Counted from the first letter of the stretch, positions 1-9,230 are shown. The stretch: DNA of 64,000 nucleotides from Saccharothrix luteola (GCF_020859565.1 NZ_JAJHUO010000011.1:98597-162596), one strand, 5' to 3'. The notes: generated from the sequence alone by a model not told the origin. Numbers and translations are program-made.

Positions 1-83
1 CCGCAAGGGACACGCTCCCAGGGGCCGGACGTGACCGTGCCCGACCCAAGGGGGTTCCACCGTGCCGGGCACGCGGACACCGG

Positions 84-1565
84 TCAGACCCTGCGGCGGA
101 CCCGCAGCACCGCCGTCGACACCAGCGCCACCGCCAGCACCCCGTAGGCCACCGCCGCGAACGGGCTCGCCACCAGCGCCACCGGGTCGCCCTCGCCGAT
201 CTGCAACGTCCGACGCACCTGCTCCTCGGCCATCGGCCCCAGGATGAGCCCCACCACCAGCGGCGCGACCGGGTAGCCGTGCCGGCGCATGAAGAACCCC
301 GCCACGCCGATGACCAGCAGCACCACCAGGTCCTCGACGACGAAGTTCACCGCGTAGGTGCCCAACGCGGCGAACAGCAGGATCCCCGCGTACAGGTAGG
401 GCCGCGGGATCCGCAGCACCTTCACCCAGATCCTCGCCAGCGGCAGGTTCAGCACCAGCAGCATCACGTTGCCGATGTACAGCGACGCGATCAGCGCCCA
501 CACCAGTTCCGAGTCGGTGGTGAACAGCAGCGGACCCGGTTGGATGCCGTAGCTCTGGAACCCGGCCACGATCACCGCCGCCGTCGCCGTGGTCGGCAGG
601 CCCAGCGTCAGCAGCGGCACCAGCACCCCGGCCGCCGCGGCGTTGTTCGCCGCCTCCGGCCCGGCCACCCCCTCGATCGCGCCCTTCCCGAACTCCTCCG
701 GCCGCTTCGCGAGCTTCTTCTCCACCGCGTAGGACAGGAACGTGGACACGTCCGCGCCACCCGCGGGGATGGTGCCGACGGGGAAGCCGATGGCGGTGCC
801 GCGCAGCCACGGCTTCCACGACCGCCGCCAGAACTCGCCGGTCATCCACTTCCCGCCCACCGGCACCACCTCGACCGGGCCGTGCCGCATCCGGGCCGCC
901 ACGTACAGGGCCTCCCCGACCGCGAACACCCCCACCGCGACCACGACCACGTCGATGCCGTCCGACAGCGTCGGCACACCCAGCGTGAACCGCTGCTGCC
1001 CGGTGAGGGTGTCGGTGCCGACCAGCCCGACGAACAACCCCAGGCCCAGCGACGCCAACCCGCGCACCGGCGACGCGCCCAGCAGCGCCGCGACCGTCGT
1101 GAACGCCACCACCATCAACGCCACGTAGTCCGCCGGCCCCAGCGTGACCGCCACCTCGGCGATCGTCGGCGCCAACGCGGTGAGCAGGACCGTGGCGATC
1201 GTGCCCGCGACGAACGAGCCGATCGCCGCCGTCGCCAACGCCGCCGCGCCCCGTCCGGCACGCGCCATCCGGTTGCCCTCCAGCGCCGTCACCACCGACG
1301 ACGACTCGCCCGGCGTGTTGAGCAGGATCGACGTGGTCGACCCGCCGTACATGCCGCCGTAGTAGATGCCCGCGAAGATGATCAACGCGGCGGTGGGTTC
1401 CAGCGAGTACGTCAACGGCAGCAGCAACGCCACCGTCATCGCCGGGCCGATACCGGGCAGCACGCCGACGGCGGTGCCGAGGGTGACGCCCAGCAGGGCA
1501 TAGAGCAGGTACTCGGGCTGCGCGGCGGTCGCGAAACCCTCCCACAGGGCGGCGAGGCTACCCAT
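84..1565 (-). CDS. tctA: Tripartite tricarboxylate transporter large permease TctA
   Basis: Large polytopic membrane subunit of a secondary, binding-protein-dependent carboxylate transporter of the TTT family. The 493-residue length is usual for TctA. The N-terminal GVLPGIGPAMT stretch (about residue 34) and GGMYGGSTTSILLNTPGE (about 70-87) are the family signatures, and many hydrophobic segments follow up to an Arg-rich C-terminus. The ATG overlaps the end of the TctB gene by 8 bases, so the two are translationally coupled in the order tctC-tctB-tctA. The substrate (citrate, tricarballylate or another carboxylate) cannot be read from the permease; the divergent two-component system favours a citrate-like di- or tricarboxylate. 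Confidence 0.95.
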   Translation of the reverse strand: MGSLAALWEGFATAAQPEYLLYALLGVTLGTAVGVLPGIGPAMTVALLLPLTYSLEPTAALIIFAGIYYGGMYGGSTTSILLNTPGESSSVVTALEGNRMARAGRGAAALATAAIGSFVAGTIATVLLTALAPTIAEVAVTLGPADYVALMVVAFTTVAALLGASPVRGLASLGLGLFVGLVGTDTLTGQQRFTLGVPTLSDGIDVVVVAVGVFAVGEALYVAARMRHGPVEVVPVGGKWMTGEFWRRSWKPWLRGTAIGFPVGTIPAGGADVSTFLSYAVEKKLAKRPEEFGKGAIEGVAGPEAANNAAAAGVLVPLLTLGLPTTATAAVIVAGFQSYGIQPGPLLFTTDSELVWALIASLYIGNVMLLVLNLPLARIWVKVLRIPRPYLYAGILLFAALGTYAVNFVVEDLVVLLVIGVAGFFMRRHGYPVAPLVVGLILGPMAEEQVRRTLQIGEGDPVALVASPFAAVAYGVLAVALVSTAVLRVRRRV

Positions 1566-2088
1566 CGAGCAACGGCACCCCCTCGAACACCCCGGCCGGC
1601 AGCGACAGGCCCAGCCCCGAGGCGAACAGCACCTGCACCACCAGCGCCAGCACCACCGCGACGAGCAGCGCCTTCCACCACACCGCGCCCAACGTCCACG
1701 CCGCGCCGAAGAACACCACCGCCCCCGCGACCGGCCACCCGGCCACGTCGATCAACGCCAGGTGCGCCACCAGCACCGCGACCAGCTTCGCCACCGTCAC
1801 CCAGTCGGTGCGCACGGTGGTGTCCACGTCCTCGGCGTCCTGCGCCGCGCCCAGCCGGCCGCGCGCGGTCGCGACGATCGCCGCCACCCCCGTCACCACC
1901 AGCAGCACACCCACCGCGTAGGGGAACGCGCGCGGACCCACCGCGCCCAGCGAGCCCCGCGTCGCGATCGTGGACGCGTCCACCAGCGTGAACACCCCCA
2001 ACGCCACCACCAGGCCGCCGAAGACGTACTCCTCCACCCGCGCCGACCGCGCCTGGGTCGGGGTCGGGGTCGTGTCCGCGGAGGTCAC
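1558..2088 (-). CDS. tctB: Tripartite tricarboxylate transporter small subunit TctB
   Basis: Small four-helix membrane subunit that works with TctA. I chose the GTG at 2088, giving 176 residues beginning MTSADTTPT, because it overlaps the stop of tctC as GTGA, and upstream codons in the same frame lie inside tctC. The hydrophobic segments at about residues 22-42, 57-77, 100-120 and 130-165 fit the family. It sits between tctC and tctA with overlaps on both sides, typical of a single transport operon. Confidence 0.93.
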   Translation of the reverse strand: MTSADTTPTPTQARSARVEEYVFGGLVVALGVFTLVDASTIATRGSLGAVGPRAFPYAVGVLLVVTGVAAIVATARGRLGAAQDAEDVDTTVRTDWVTVAKLVAVLVAHLALIDVAGWPVAGAVVFFGAAWTLGAVWWKALLVAVVLALVVQVLFASGLGLSLPAGVFEGVPLLDG

Positions 2089-3059
2089 TGGACCAGGCCG
2101 ATCTCCTGCAACACCGGCTTGATCCGGCCGATCTCCATCGTCAGGAACGTCGAGAAGTCGTGCCCGGTCTGGAACGTGTCCGTCCAACCCTTCTTCGTCA
2201 ACTCCTGCTGCCACTGCGGGCTCGCGTGCATGTCCGTGACCAACTTGACCAGCCGGTCCTTCGCCGCCACCGAGATCGACCCCGGCGCCACCACACCACG
2301 CCAGTTGATCAACTCCACGCCCGTGCCCAGGTTCTTGAACGTCGGCACCTTCAACTCCGGGTGCTCCTTCGGCCCCGACGTGCCCAACGCCCGCAGCTTG
2401 CCCGCCTTGATCTGCTCCACGTACTCGCCCACACCCGAGATCCCCGCGTCGACCTTCCCGCCCAACAACGCCGCCAACGACTCACCACCACCGGAATACG
2501 GCACGTAGTTCAGCTTCGCCGGATCGATCTCCAACGCCTGCAACAACATCCCGGCCAGGATGTGGTCCGTGCCGCCCGCCGAACCACCCGTGATCGTCAC
2601 CCCCTGCCCCTCGGCGTCCACCGCCGCCAACAGGTCCTCGATCGTCCGGTACGGCGACTCCGCCGGCACGACCACCACCTCGTCCTCGGCGGTCAACCGG
2701 GCGATCGGCGTCGTGTCCTCCAACCGCTTGTCCGCCCCGTTGGTCTCCACCGCGCCGACCATCACCAGCCCGGTCACCATCAGGTAGCTCTCCGACCGCT
2801 CGGTGGCCAACTTCTGCAACCCCACCGTGCCGCCCGCGCCACCCACGTTGCTGACCTGCACCGAATCGGCCAACCCCGCGCCGTCGATCGCCGCCTGCAT
2901 CGCCCGCGCCGTCTGATCCCAACCACCGCCCGGATCCGCCGGCGCCATGATCTCCAACCGGCCGACCTCACCCCCCGCACCGCCGCCGCCCCCACACCCC
3001 GCGAGCACCACGCCCGCGGCGGCCACCACCGCGAGAAGTCGGGTGTGCCGTCCTGCCAT
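2085..3059 (-). CDS. tctC: Tripartite tricarboxylate transporter substrate-binding lipoprotein TctC
   Basis: Extracytoplasmic solute-binding protein of the TctC (Bug) family that captures the carboxylate outside the membrane. The start at 3059 gives 324 residues and has a good ribosome site (GGAGG 6 bases upstream). The N-terminus is a lipoprotein signal: MAGRHTRLLAVVAAAG followed by the lipobox LAGC and a glycine run. The core shows the Bug-type APADPGGGWD motif (about residue 38) and TGGSAGGTDH (about 150). It is first in the tctCBA operon and is divergent from the sensor kinase gene at 3224, which probably controls it. Confidence 0.95.
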   Translation of the reverse strand: MAGRHTRLLAVVAAAGVVLAGCGGGGGAGGEVGRLEIMAPADPGGGWDQTARAMQAAIDGAGLADSVQVSNVGGAGGTVGLQKLATERSESYLMVTGLVMVGAVETNGADKRLEDTTPIARLTAEDEVVVVPAESPYRTIEDLLAAVDAEGQGVTITGGSAGGTDHILAGMLLQALEIDPAKLNYVPYSGGGESLAALLGGKVDAGISGVGEYVEQIKAGKLRALGTSGPKEHPELKVPTFKNLGTGVELINWRGVVAPGSISVAAKDRLVKLVTDMHASPQWQQELTKKGWTDTFQTGHDFSTFLTMEIGRIKPVLQEIGLVQ

Positions 3060-3223
3060 CAGATCCTCCACCGCATGTCCGACCGAACCCCGCGGCGCCG
3101 TCGCCCCGGTGCGCCGGAACGCTAGGAGCACACCCGCCACCCGACCCGGCAAAGGTCGTAAAAGCCGTATTGGTCGTTTAGGTCGTGGCCCGGCTCACAC
3201 GCGTTAGGCCAGAATGCTCAGCC
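3060..3223. promoter_or_regulatory. Divergent tctC / sensor kinase promoter with four 9-bp tandem repeats
   Basis: This 164-bp gap separates the transporter operon from the two-component system. It holds four units on a 9-base period: GGTCGTAAA (3154), AGCCGTATT (3163), GGTCGTTTA (3172) and GGTCGTGGC (3181). Three have GGTCGT exactly and the second keeps the CGT core. The array is locally AT-rich in a very GC-rich setting. I infer it is the binding array of the response regulator at 4792. Confidence 0.6.
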
Positions 3224-4795
3224 ATGCGCCGCCGCTCCATACCCCTCGGTGTCACCCTGCTCGTCCTGCAGGTGGTCATCGTCCTCGCCACCACCTGCGC
3301 GGCGGGCCTGCTGGCGGCCAAGATGCAAAGCGACCGCATCCGCGAGGCCTACAAGGACCGCATGCTGTCCGTCGCCGACAGCGTCGCCCGCCTCCCCACC
3401 GTCGTCGACGCCTTCGACTCACCCGACCCCGCCGCCACCATCCAGCCCCTCGCCGGACTCCTCCGCCACGCCTCCGGCGTCACCTACGTCGTCGTCACCG
3501 ACCGCGACGGCGTCCGCTACGCCCACCCCGACCCCCACCGCATCGGCGAACGCGTCTCCACCGACCCCAGCGGCGCCCTCTCCGGCCACGTCTTCGTCGG
3601 CACCGAGACCGGCACCCTCGGCACCTCCCTGCGCGCCAAAGTCCCCGTCCGCTCCCCCGCCGGCGACATCATCGGCATGGCGTCGGTCGGCATCCTCGAA
3701 AGCGAACTCGACGCCGACCTCGCCGAAGACCTCCCCGAACTCATCGGCTGGCTCGCCGCCGCCGCCCTCGTCGGCGTCCTCGGCGCCGCCCTCGTCACCC
3801 GCATGGTCCGCAAACGCACCTTCCGCCTCGAACCCGACGAGATCGCCCACCTCCTCGAAACCCGCCACGCCATGCTCCACGGCATCCGCGAAGGCGTCGT
3901 CGCCCTCGACGAGAACGAACGCCTCGTCCTCGTCAACGACGAAGCCCTCCGCCTCCTCGGCCTCACCGACGACCCCACCGGCCACCCCGCCGACACCGTC
4001 CTCGAAGACGGCGGCCTGCTCGACCTCGCCCGCACCCACGACGACGTCGCCGACCGCCTCGTCCTCGCCGGCGAACGCGTCCTCGTCGCCAACCGCACCA
4101 CCGCCAGGACCCACGGCCGCCCCGTCGGCGTCGTCCTCACCCTCCGCGACCGCACCGAACTCCACGACGCCCTGCGCGAACTCGACGGCCAACGCACCGT
4201 CACCGAAGTCCTCCGCGCCCAAGCCCACGAATTCACCAACCACCTGCACGTCATCAGCGGCCTCGTCGAACTCGACCGCCGCGACGACGCCGTCGCCTAC
4301 ATCGAACGCGTCGGCGGCGCCGGCACCCACACCTCCGACATCATCGGCGGCGCCGGCACCGACCCCGCCCTCGCCGCCCTCCTGCTCGCCAAATCCTCCA
4401 CCGCCCACGAACGCGGCGTCGCCCTCCGCCTCGACCCCGCCTCCACCATCGACACCCGCACCGGCGACGACGCCCTCACCGTCCTGGGCAACCTCCTCGA
4501 CAACGCCGTCGACGCCGTCCACCCCGGCGGCGCCGTCACCGTCCTCGTCCACGCCGACACCACCGGCGTCCGCGTCGTGGTCGACGACGACGGACCCGGC
4601 GTCGACCACGCCGAACGCGACCGCATCTTCACCCTCGGCGTCAGCACCAAAGCACCCCGCGGCGCACACGGACGCGGCATCGGACTCGCCCTCGTCTCCC
4701 GCGTCGTCACCCGACGCGGCGGACACGTCCACCTCACCGACTCCGCACTCGGCGGCGCCTCGTTCGACGTCTGGCTCCCGGAGGCCGCCCGATGA
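3224..4795 (+). CDS. CitA/DcuS-type sensor histidine kinase
   Basis: Membrane sensor kinase of the citrate/C4-dicarboxylate class, 523 residues from the ATG at 3224. One helix at about residues 6-31, an extracytoplasmic Cache-like sensor at about 35-165, a second helix at about 175-196, a PAS domain at about 205-315, and a kinase core. The phosphoacceptor motif is QAHEFTNHLHVISGL with His335, the CitA/DcuS form, and the ATPase N box reads NLLDNAVDA with a later GRGIGLALVSR. It overlaps the regulator gene as ATGA. Its place opposite tctCBA suggests that it senses the carboxylate taken up by the transporter. Confidence 0.93.
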   Translation: MRRRSIPLGVTLLVLQVVIVLATTCAAGLLAAKMQSDRIREAYKDRMLSVADSVARLPTVVDAFDSPDPAATIQPLAGLLRHASGVTYVVVTDRDGVRYAHPDPHRIGERVSTDPSGALSGHVFVGTETGTLGTSLRAKVPVRSPAGDIIGMASVGILESELDADLAEDLPELIGWLAAAALVGVLGAALVTRMVRKRTFRLEPDEIAHLLETRHAMLHGIREGVVALDENERLVLVNDEALRLLGLTDDPTGHPADTVLEDGGLLDLARTHDDVADRLVLAGERVLVANRTTARTHGRPVGVVLTLRDRTELHDALRELDGQRTVTEVLRAQAHEFTNHLHVISGLVELDRRDDAVAYIERVGGAGTHTSDIIGGAGTDPALAALLLAKSSTAHERGVALRLDPASTIDTRTGDDALTVLGNLLDNAVDAVHPGGAVTVLVHADTTGVRVVVDDDGPGVDHAERDRIFTLGVSTKAPRGAHGRGIGLALVSRVVTRRGGHVHLTDSALGGASFDVWLPEAAR

Positions 4796-5460
4796 CCATC
4801 CGCACCCTCGTCGTCGACGACGACTTCGCCGTCGCCGCCGTCCACCGCGGCTTCCTCGACGCACTACCCGACTTCACCGTCGTCGGCGAAGCACACGGCG
4901 GCGGCGAAGCCCTCCGCGCCGTCGACACCCTCCACCCCGACCTCGTCCTGCTCGACATCCACCTCCCCGACATCTCCGGACTGGAGGTGCTGGCACGGCT
5001 GCGCGCCAGGTCCGGACCACCCGTCGACGTCATCGCCGTCACCGCCGCCCGCGAGCGCGACACCGTCCGCCAAGCCATGTCCCGCGGCGTCGACCACTAC
5101 CTCGTCAAACCCTTCACCCGCGCCGCGTTCCTCGACCGCATGCGCGAATACCTCGCCCGCCGCACCGAGGTCCAACGCCTCGGCCCCTGGCTCGACCAGG
5201 ACGAAGTCGACCACCTCCTGCACCACCGACCACGAGCCGCCCTCCCCAAAGGACTCTCACCCCTCACCCTCAAACTCGTCGTCGACGCCCTCAAGACCAC
5301 CCACCACGACCTCTCCGCCCAAGAAGTCGCCGACCGCGCCGGCCTCTCCCGCGTCAGCGCACGCCGCTACCTCGAACACCTCGTCACCACCGGCAAAGCC
5401 GAAGTCCTCCCCCGCTACGGCATGGCCAACCGGCCCGCCCACGGCTACCGGCTCACCTGA
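4792..5460 (+). CDS. CitB/DcuR-type response regulator
   Basis: Response regulator of 222 residues. The receiver domain (about 1-125) carries the acidic pair VVDDD at 8-11, the phosphoacceptor Asp55 in LVLLDIHLPD, and the conserved lysine in YLVKPFTR. The C-terminal part (about 160-222) contains a winged-helix segment, AQEVADRAGLSRVSARRYLEHL, typical of the CitB group rather than LuxR. It is coupled to the kinase by a 4-base overlap. The likely target is the tandem repeat array at 3154-3189. Its 3' end overlaps the convergent gene at 5445 by 16 bases. Confidence 0.93.
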   Translation: MTIRTLVVDDDFAVAAVHRGFLDALPDFTVVGEAHGGGEALRAVDTLHPDLVLLDIHLPDISGLEVLARLRARSGPPVDVIAVTAARERDTVRQAMSRGVDHYLVKPFTRAAFLDRMREYLARRTEVQRLGPWLDQDEVDHLLHHRPRAALPKGLSPLTLKLVVDALKTTHHDLSAQEVADRAGLSRVSARRYLEHLVTTGKAEVLPRYGMANRPAHGYRLT

Positions 5461-6992
5461 CGGAACCACCGACACCCGTACGGACCCAGCTCCACCGTCG
5501 CCGTGCCGTCCTTCTTCGGCGTCACCGTGCCGTCCACCAACAGGTCGGTGAGCACACCCTCCACCTTCGGCACCTGCACCACCACGTCCCGATCGGCGAA
5601 GTTGTGCACCGCGATCACCGTCCCACCGTCGATCTCGCACCGGTGCGCGAACACCGCCGGATCCGCCGTGTCGATCGTCGAGAACGACCCCCACGCCAAC
5701 TCCGGGCACTCCCGATACCGCTCCACCAACAACCGGGTCCACCCCAACAACGACTCCGGATCACGACGCTGCCCGTCCACCGCGTCCCACCACATCGGCG
5801 TCCGCACCGCCAACCTGCCCTCCAACGACAGGTCCTCGGTCATCCCGACCTCCTCGCCGTAGAACAACACCGGAGTCCCCGGCAACGAGAACAACAAGCT
5901 GTACACCATCTTGATCCGACCCAAATCCCCCTCGAGCATCGACGGCAACCGCCGCCGCAGACCACGCCCGTACAGCTGCATGTCCTCCTCCGGACCGAAC
6001 GCCGCGAACACCTCCTGCCGCTCCGGCTCCGTCAACTTGTCCAACGTCAACTCGTCGTGATTGCGCACGAACGTCGCCCAATGACAATCCCGCGGCGGCT
6101 CCGGCCGCTCCTTCAACGCATGCGTCAGAGGACTCGCGTCCCCACGCGCCAACGACAAGTACATCTGCTGCATCCCGACGAAGTCGAAACACATGTGCAA
6201 CTCGTCGCCCACACCGTCCGCCCCGCCGAAGAACGCCATCGCCTCGGTGTACGGCAGGTTCACCTCACCCAACAGGATCGCCTCACCGTTGCGCCGCGAC
6301 AGGAACGCCCGCAGATCCGCCAGGTAGTCGTGCGGATCCGGCAACGCCTCGATCGGCGCCTCCAACAGGAACGGCACCGCGTCCACCCGGAACCCCGACA
6401 ACCCCAACTCCATCCAGAACCCCATCACCCGCGCGATCTCGTCCCGCACCGCCGGGTTCGCCACGTTCAGATCAGGCTGGTGCCGGTAGAACCGGTGCAG
6501 GTAGTACCGCTTCGCCTTCCGGTCATACGTCCACAGCGACTTCTCCTTGTCCGGGAACACCACCCCCTCCCCCGCGTCCGCCGGCGGCTCGTCCGCCCAC
6601 ACGTACCAGTCGTGGAACGGGCTCTCCCGATCACGCGCCGCCTGGAACCACGGGTGCTGATCCGACGTGTGGTTCACCACCAGGTCCGCGATCACCCGCA
6701 TCCCCCGGTCACGCGCCGTGCGCACGAACTCCACGAAATCACCCAACGTCCCCAACCGCGGGTCCACCCCGTAGAAATCCGTGATGTCGTACCCGTCATC
6801 CCGATCCGGCGTCGGGAAGAACGGCATCAACCACACACACGTCACACCCAACTGGTGCAAGTGGTCGATCTTGTCGATCAACCCCCGGAAATCACCGTGC
6901 CCGTCACCGTTCGAATCGTGGAACGTCTCCACGTCCAAGCAGTACACGACAGCGTTCTTCCACCACAGGTCCGCGGTCCTGGTCAACTTCAC
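5445..6992 (-). CDS. GH13 alpha-amylase family enzyme, trehalose synthase-like
   Basis: Intracellular glycoside hydrolase family 13 enzyme of 515 residues with no signal peptide. The catalytic set is visible: nucleophile Asp204 in GFRVDAVPF, acid/base Glu243 in LLGEVNL and Asp313 in VRNHDELT; DLVVNHTSD (about 103-111) is conserved region I. The N-terminal WWKNAVVYCLDVETFHDSNGDG resembles trehalose synthase (TreS) type enzymes, so maltose/trehalose or alpha-glucan turnover is likely, but exact substrate is uncertain. The start codon overlaps the stop of the upstream LLM oxidoreductase by 4 bases, making a two-gene operon. Confidence 0.88.
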   Translation of the reverse strand: MKLTRTADLWWKNAVVYCLDVETFHDSNGDGHGDFRGLIDKIDHLHQLGVTCVWLMPFFPTPDRDDGYDITDFYGVDPRLGTLGDFVEFVRTARDRGMRVIADLVVNHTSDQHPWFQAARDRESPFHDWYVWADEPPADAGEGVVFPDKEKSLWTYDRKAKRYYLHRFYRHQPDLNVANPAVRDEIARVMGFWMELGLSGFRVDAVPFLLEAPIEALPDPHDYLADLRAFLSRRNGEAILLGEVNLPYTEAMAFFGGADGVGDELHMCFDFVGMQQMYLSLARGDASPLTHALKERPEPPRDCHWATFVRNHDELTLDKLTEPERQEVFAAFGPEEDMQLYGRGLRRRLPSMLEGDLGRIKMVYSLLFSLPGTPVLFYGEEVGMTEDLSLEGRLAVRTPMWWDAVDGQRRDPESLLGWTRLLVERYRECPELAWGSFSTIDTADPAVFAHRCEIDGGTVIAVHNFADRDVVVQVPKVEGVLTDLLVDGTVTPKKDGTATVELGPYGCRWFRQVSR

Positions 6993-7948
6993 GACCGCAC
7001 CCCCGGCAGCACCCGCTCGCCGAACACGTCCAGGAACCGCTCCTGCTCACGACCCACGTGATGCAGGTAGACCTCCTCGAACCCCAACTCCACGTACTCC
7101 CGGATCGTCTTCGCGTGCCACCCCAGGTCCGACGACACGTTCACCACCCCGGCCACCCGCTCCACCGACACGTCCTCCGACACCACGTCGAAGTGCTCCG
7201 CCGTCTCCAAGTCCCAGCACACCGGCGGCCCGAACACGTTGCTCCGCCACTGCTCGTGCGCGACCGACCGCGCCTCGTCATCGGTCTCCGCCCAACTCAA
7301 ATGCACCTGCAGGCGCAACGTCCCCCGCCCACCCGCGTCCCGGTACGCCCCCACCACCCGCTCCAACCGCTCCGGCGGCGCGTTCACCGTGATCAACCCA
7401 TCAGCCCACTCCGCACACCACCGCGCCGTCGCCTCACTCACCGCCGCACCGATCAACAACGGAGGCTCCTCCGGCCGGGTCCACAACCGCGCCCGATCCA
7501 CCGTCACCAGACCGTCGTGACTGACCTCCTCCCCCGCCAACAACGCCCGGATCACATCCACGCACTCACGCAACCGGGCGTTGCGCACCTCCTTGCGCGG
7601 CCACGCACCACCCGTGATGTGCTCGTTGCTCGCCTCACCACTGCCCAACGCCGCCCAGAACCGACCCGGGTACATCGCACCCAACGTCCCGATCGCCTGC
7701 GCGATGATCGCCGGGTGATACCGCTGACCAGGCGCGTTCACCACCCCGAACGGCAACCCCGTCGCCTCCAACGCGGCACCCAACCACGACCACGCGAATC
7801 CGCTCTGCCCCTGCCGCGCACTCCACGGCGAGAAGTGGTCCGAACTCATCCCCGCGTCGAACCCCACCTCCTCCGCCCGCCGCACCGCAGCCAACAACGC
7901 GGAAGGGTGAACCTGCTCATGAGACGCGTGCACACCGATGACGGTCAT
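6989..7948 (-). CDS. LLM-class flavin-dependent oxidoreductase (TIGR03885-like)
   Basis: A luciferase-like TIM-barrel oxidoreductase of 319 residues. The N-terminus (MTVIGVHASHEQ), the SSDHFSPW segment near residue 35, the GSGEASNEHITG segment near 102-113 and the C-terminal VYLHHVGREQ match the group annotated as FMN-dependent, non-F420 family TIGR03885, from memory and not checked here. Its gene overlaps the GH13 gene as ATGA. Such oxidoreductases often sit beside glucan or trehalose enzymes in actinomycetes, but the reason is not known; no substrate can be named. Confidence 0.85.
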   Translation of the reverse strand: MTVIGVHASHEQVHPSALLAAVRRAEEVGFDAGMSSDHFSPWSARQGQSGFAWSWLGAALEATGLPFGVVNAPGQRYHPAIIAQAIGTLGAMYPGRFWAALGSGEASNEHITGGAWPRKEVRNARLRECVDVIRALLAGEEVSHDGLVTVDRARLWTRPEEPPLLIGAAVSEATARWCAEWADGLITVNAPPERLERVVGAYRDAGGRGTLRLQVHLSWAETDDEARSVAHEQWRSNVFGPPVCWDLETAEHFDVVSEDVSVERVAGVVNVSSDLGWHAKTIREYVELGFEEVYLHHVGREQERFLDVFGERVLPGVRS

Positions 7949-7998
7949 GCCGTCTCACGTACCCAAGCCACCCCCCGACGACACCACCACCCGACCGC

Positions 7999-8544
7999 TC
8001 AGCCCTCGCTGAGCATCCGCGCGCCCTTCACCGACCCGTCCTCCGCGGTGAAGAAACCCCGCACGTTCGTCAAGAACTCCGCCCGATCCACCCGCCCGTT
8101 CCCATCCACGTCCATCCCCGCGAACGCGATCGCCGCCACCTGCGGATCCGTCACCCCCGACCCCCGGTAGATCCCCGCGAACTCACTCCCGTCCAGAAAA
8201 CCGTCACCATCCCGATCCGCCACCTCGAAATTCCGACCCGCCACCACCAACCACTTCTCCACCAACTCACCGGTCGACAACCGCCCCGACTCGTGAGCAC
8301 CCCGGAACTCCGCCCGACTCACCGAACCATCCGCGTCCAGATCCGCCCCGACGATGTACCCCCACACCGCCCGATACGCCCCCACCAAGGCCCTGACCTC
8401 CGACGACTCCACCCCCAACCCGAACTCCCGCCCCACACCCCGAGCCGCCGCCGAGAAATCCTCCCAGCTGATCCCACCATCACCGTCCACGTCGAACACC
8501 GCGAAAGCCCGATCGACGTTGTCCATCCGCAGATCACCCGACAT
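7999..8544 (-). CDS. Four EF-hand calcium-binding protein, calerythrin-like
   Basis: Cytosolic protein of 181 residues with four EF-hand loops: DVDGDGGISWED (18-29), DLDADGSVSRAE (about 65), DRDGDGFLDGSE (about 108) and DVDGNGRVDRAE (about 142). All four keep Asp at positions 1, 3 and 5, Gly at 6 and an acidic residue at 12, so all should bind calcium. This layout is that of calerythrin/sarcoplasmic calcium-binding proteins known from actinomycetes. The ATG at 8544 was chosen for its GGGAGAGG ribosome site. A more degenerate EF-hand protein is encoded at 56142. Confidence 0.92.
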   Translation of the reverse strand: MSGDLRMDNVDRAFAVFDVDGDGGISWEDFSAAARGVGREFGLGVESSEVRALVGAYRAVWGYIVGADLDADGSVSRAEFRGAHESGRLSTGELVEKWLVVAGRNFEVADRDGDGFLDGSEFAGIYRGSGVTDPQVAAIAFAGMDVDGNGRVDRAEFLTNVRGFFTAEDGSVKGARMLSEG

Positions 8545-8633
8545 GACCACACCTCTCCCTAGGAACAAAACCCGGGGCGAAGCGTAGGAACAGCACAACC
8601 ACCCGGCAGCGCGAAACCCGCCACCACACCCGA

Positions 8634-9128
8634 TCAGGTCAACTCCGGCCGAGTCGACGGCGACTCCGGCCGCACATCCACCACATCACCCTCGACCACC
8701 GCACCGTCCACCACCACACCACCCGCCATCGGGTGCTGCCCGTACCGCACGTTCAACGCCATCGCCCGCTCCCGCTCCTCCGCACGCCGCGCGATTCGCC
8801 TGCTCATCAACCGCCGCGTCGGCGGGAACAGCAGGAACAACCCCACCACGTCGCTCACGAACCCCGGCACGATGATCAAGAACGCCGCCGCCGCGATCAA
8901 CACACCGTCCGCGAGCTCCTGGTGCGGCGCACGACGCGTCCGCACCGCCTCCGAGAACGCCGCCACGGTCCGCGCGCCCTCACGACGCAGCAACACCGAA
9001 CCCACCACCCCGCCCAGCACCAGCAGCCCCAGGGTCGGCAACAGACCCCACGCCCCGAACGCCGCCACCAGAGCGGTGACCTCCACAGCCAAGCCCACCA
9101 GCAGTACCGCGAACACACGCATACCCAT
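8634..9128 (-). CDS. fxsA: FxsA family membrane protein
   Basis: Small integral membrane protein of 164 residues related to FxsA, named in E. coli for suppressing F exclusion of phage T7. Helices lie at about residues 4-24 and 28-48, then 75-105 with the characteristic LIIVPGFVSDVVGLFLLFPPTR segment. The C-terminal tail is charged and Val/Asp-rich. The start could be the ATG at 9128 or the one two codons later at 9122; neither has a clear ribosome site. It is divergent from the aminomutase gene at 9231. Confidence 0.85.
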   Translation of the reverse strand: MGMRVFAVLLVGLAVEVTALVAAFGAWGLLPTLGLLVLGGVVGSVLLRREGARTVAAFSEAVRTRRAPHQELADGVLIAAAAFLIIVPGFVSDVVGLFLLFPPTRRLMSRRIARRAEERERAMALNVRYGQHPMAGGVVVDGAVVEGDVVDVRPESPSTRPELT

Positions 9129-9159
9129 CCCAACGCACGAACGACCCGAAACGCTCCCT

Positions 9160-9185
9160 GCCGTAATATTTACGGCCAACCGGCC
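9160..9185. promoter_or_regulatory. Palindromic operator between fxsA and the aminomutase gene
   Basis: GCCGTAATATTTACGGC (9160-9176) is a perfect 7-bp inverted repeat around a 3-base centre, overlapped by a second, GGCCAACCGGCC (9174-9185). It is the most AT-rich spot in the divergent gap and lies 55-70 bases upstream of the aminomutase start, a usual place for a dimeric repressor. The protein that binds it is not evident in this window. Confidence 0.55.
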
Positions 9186-9230
9186 ATCTGGCAGCATATC
9201 TTCACGCCACTCGACCGACAGGGAGCATGG

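Noticed and set aside
1..83. CGTGCCC/GGGCACG inverted repeat as tctA terminator
   Set aside because: Only 7 bp with a 24-base loop in very GC-rich DNA, so it is likely to occur by chance.
3419..4864. Long minus-strand frame opposite the sensor kinase
   Set aside because: The translation is a repetitive Asp/Glu/Gly/Ala/Val string caused by codon bias of the kinase gene.
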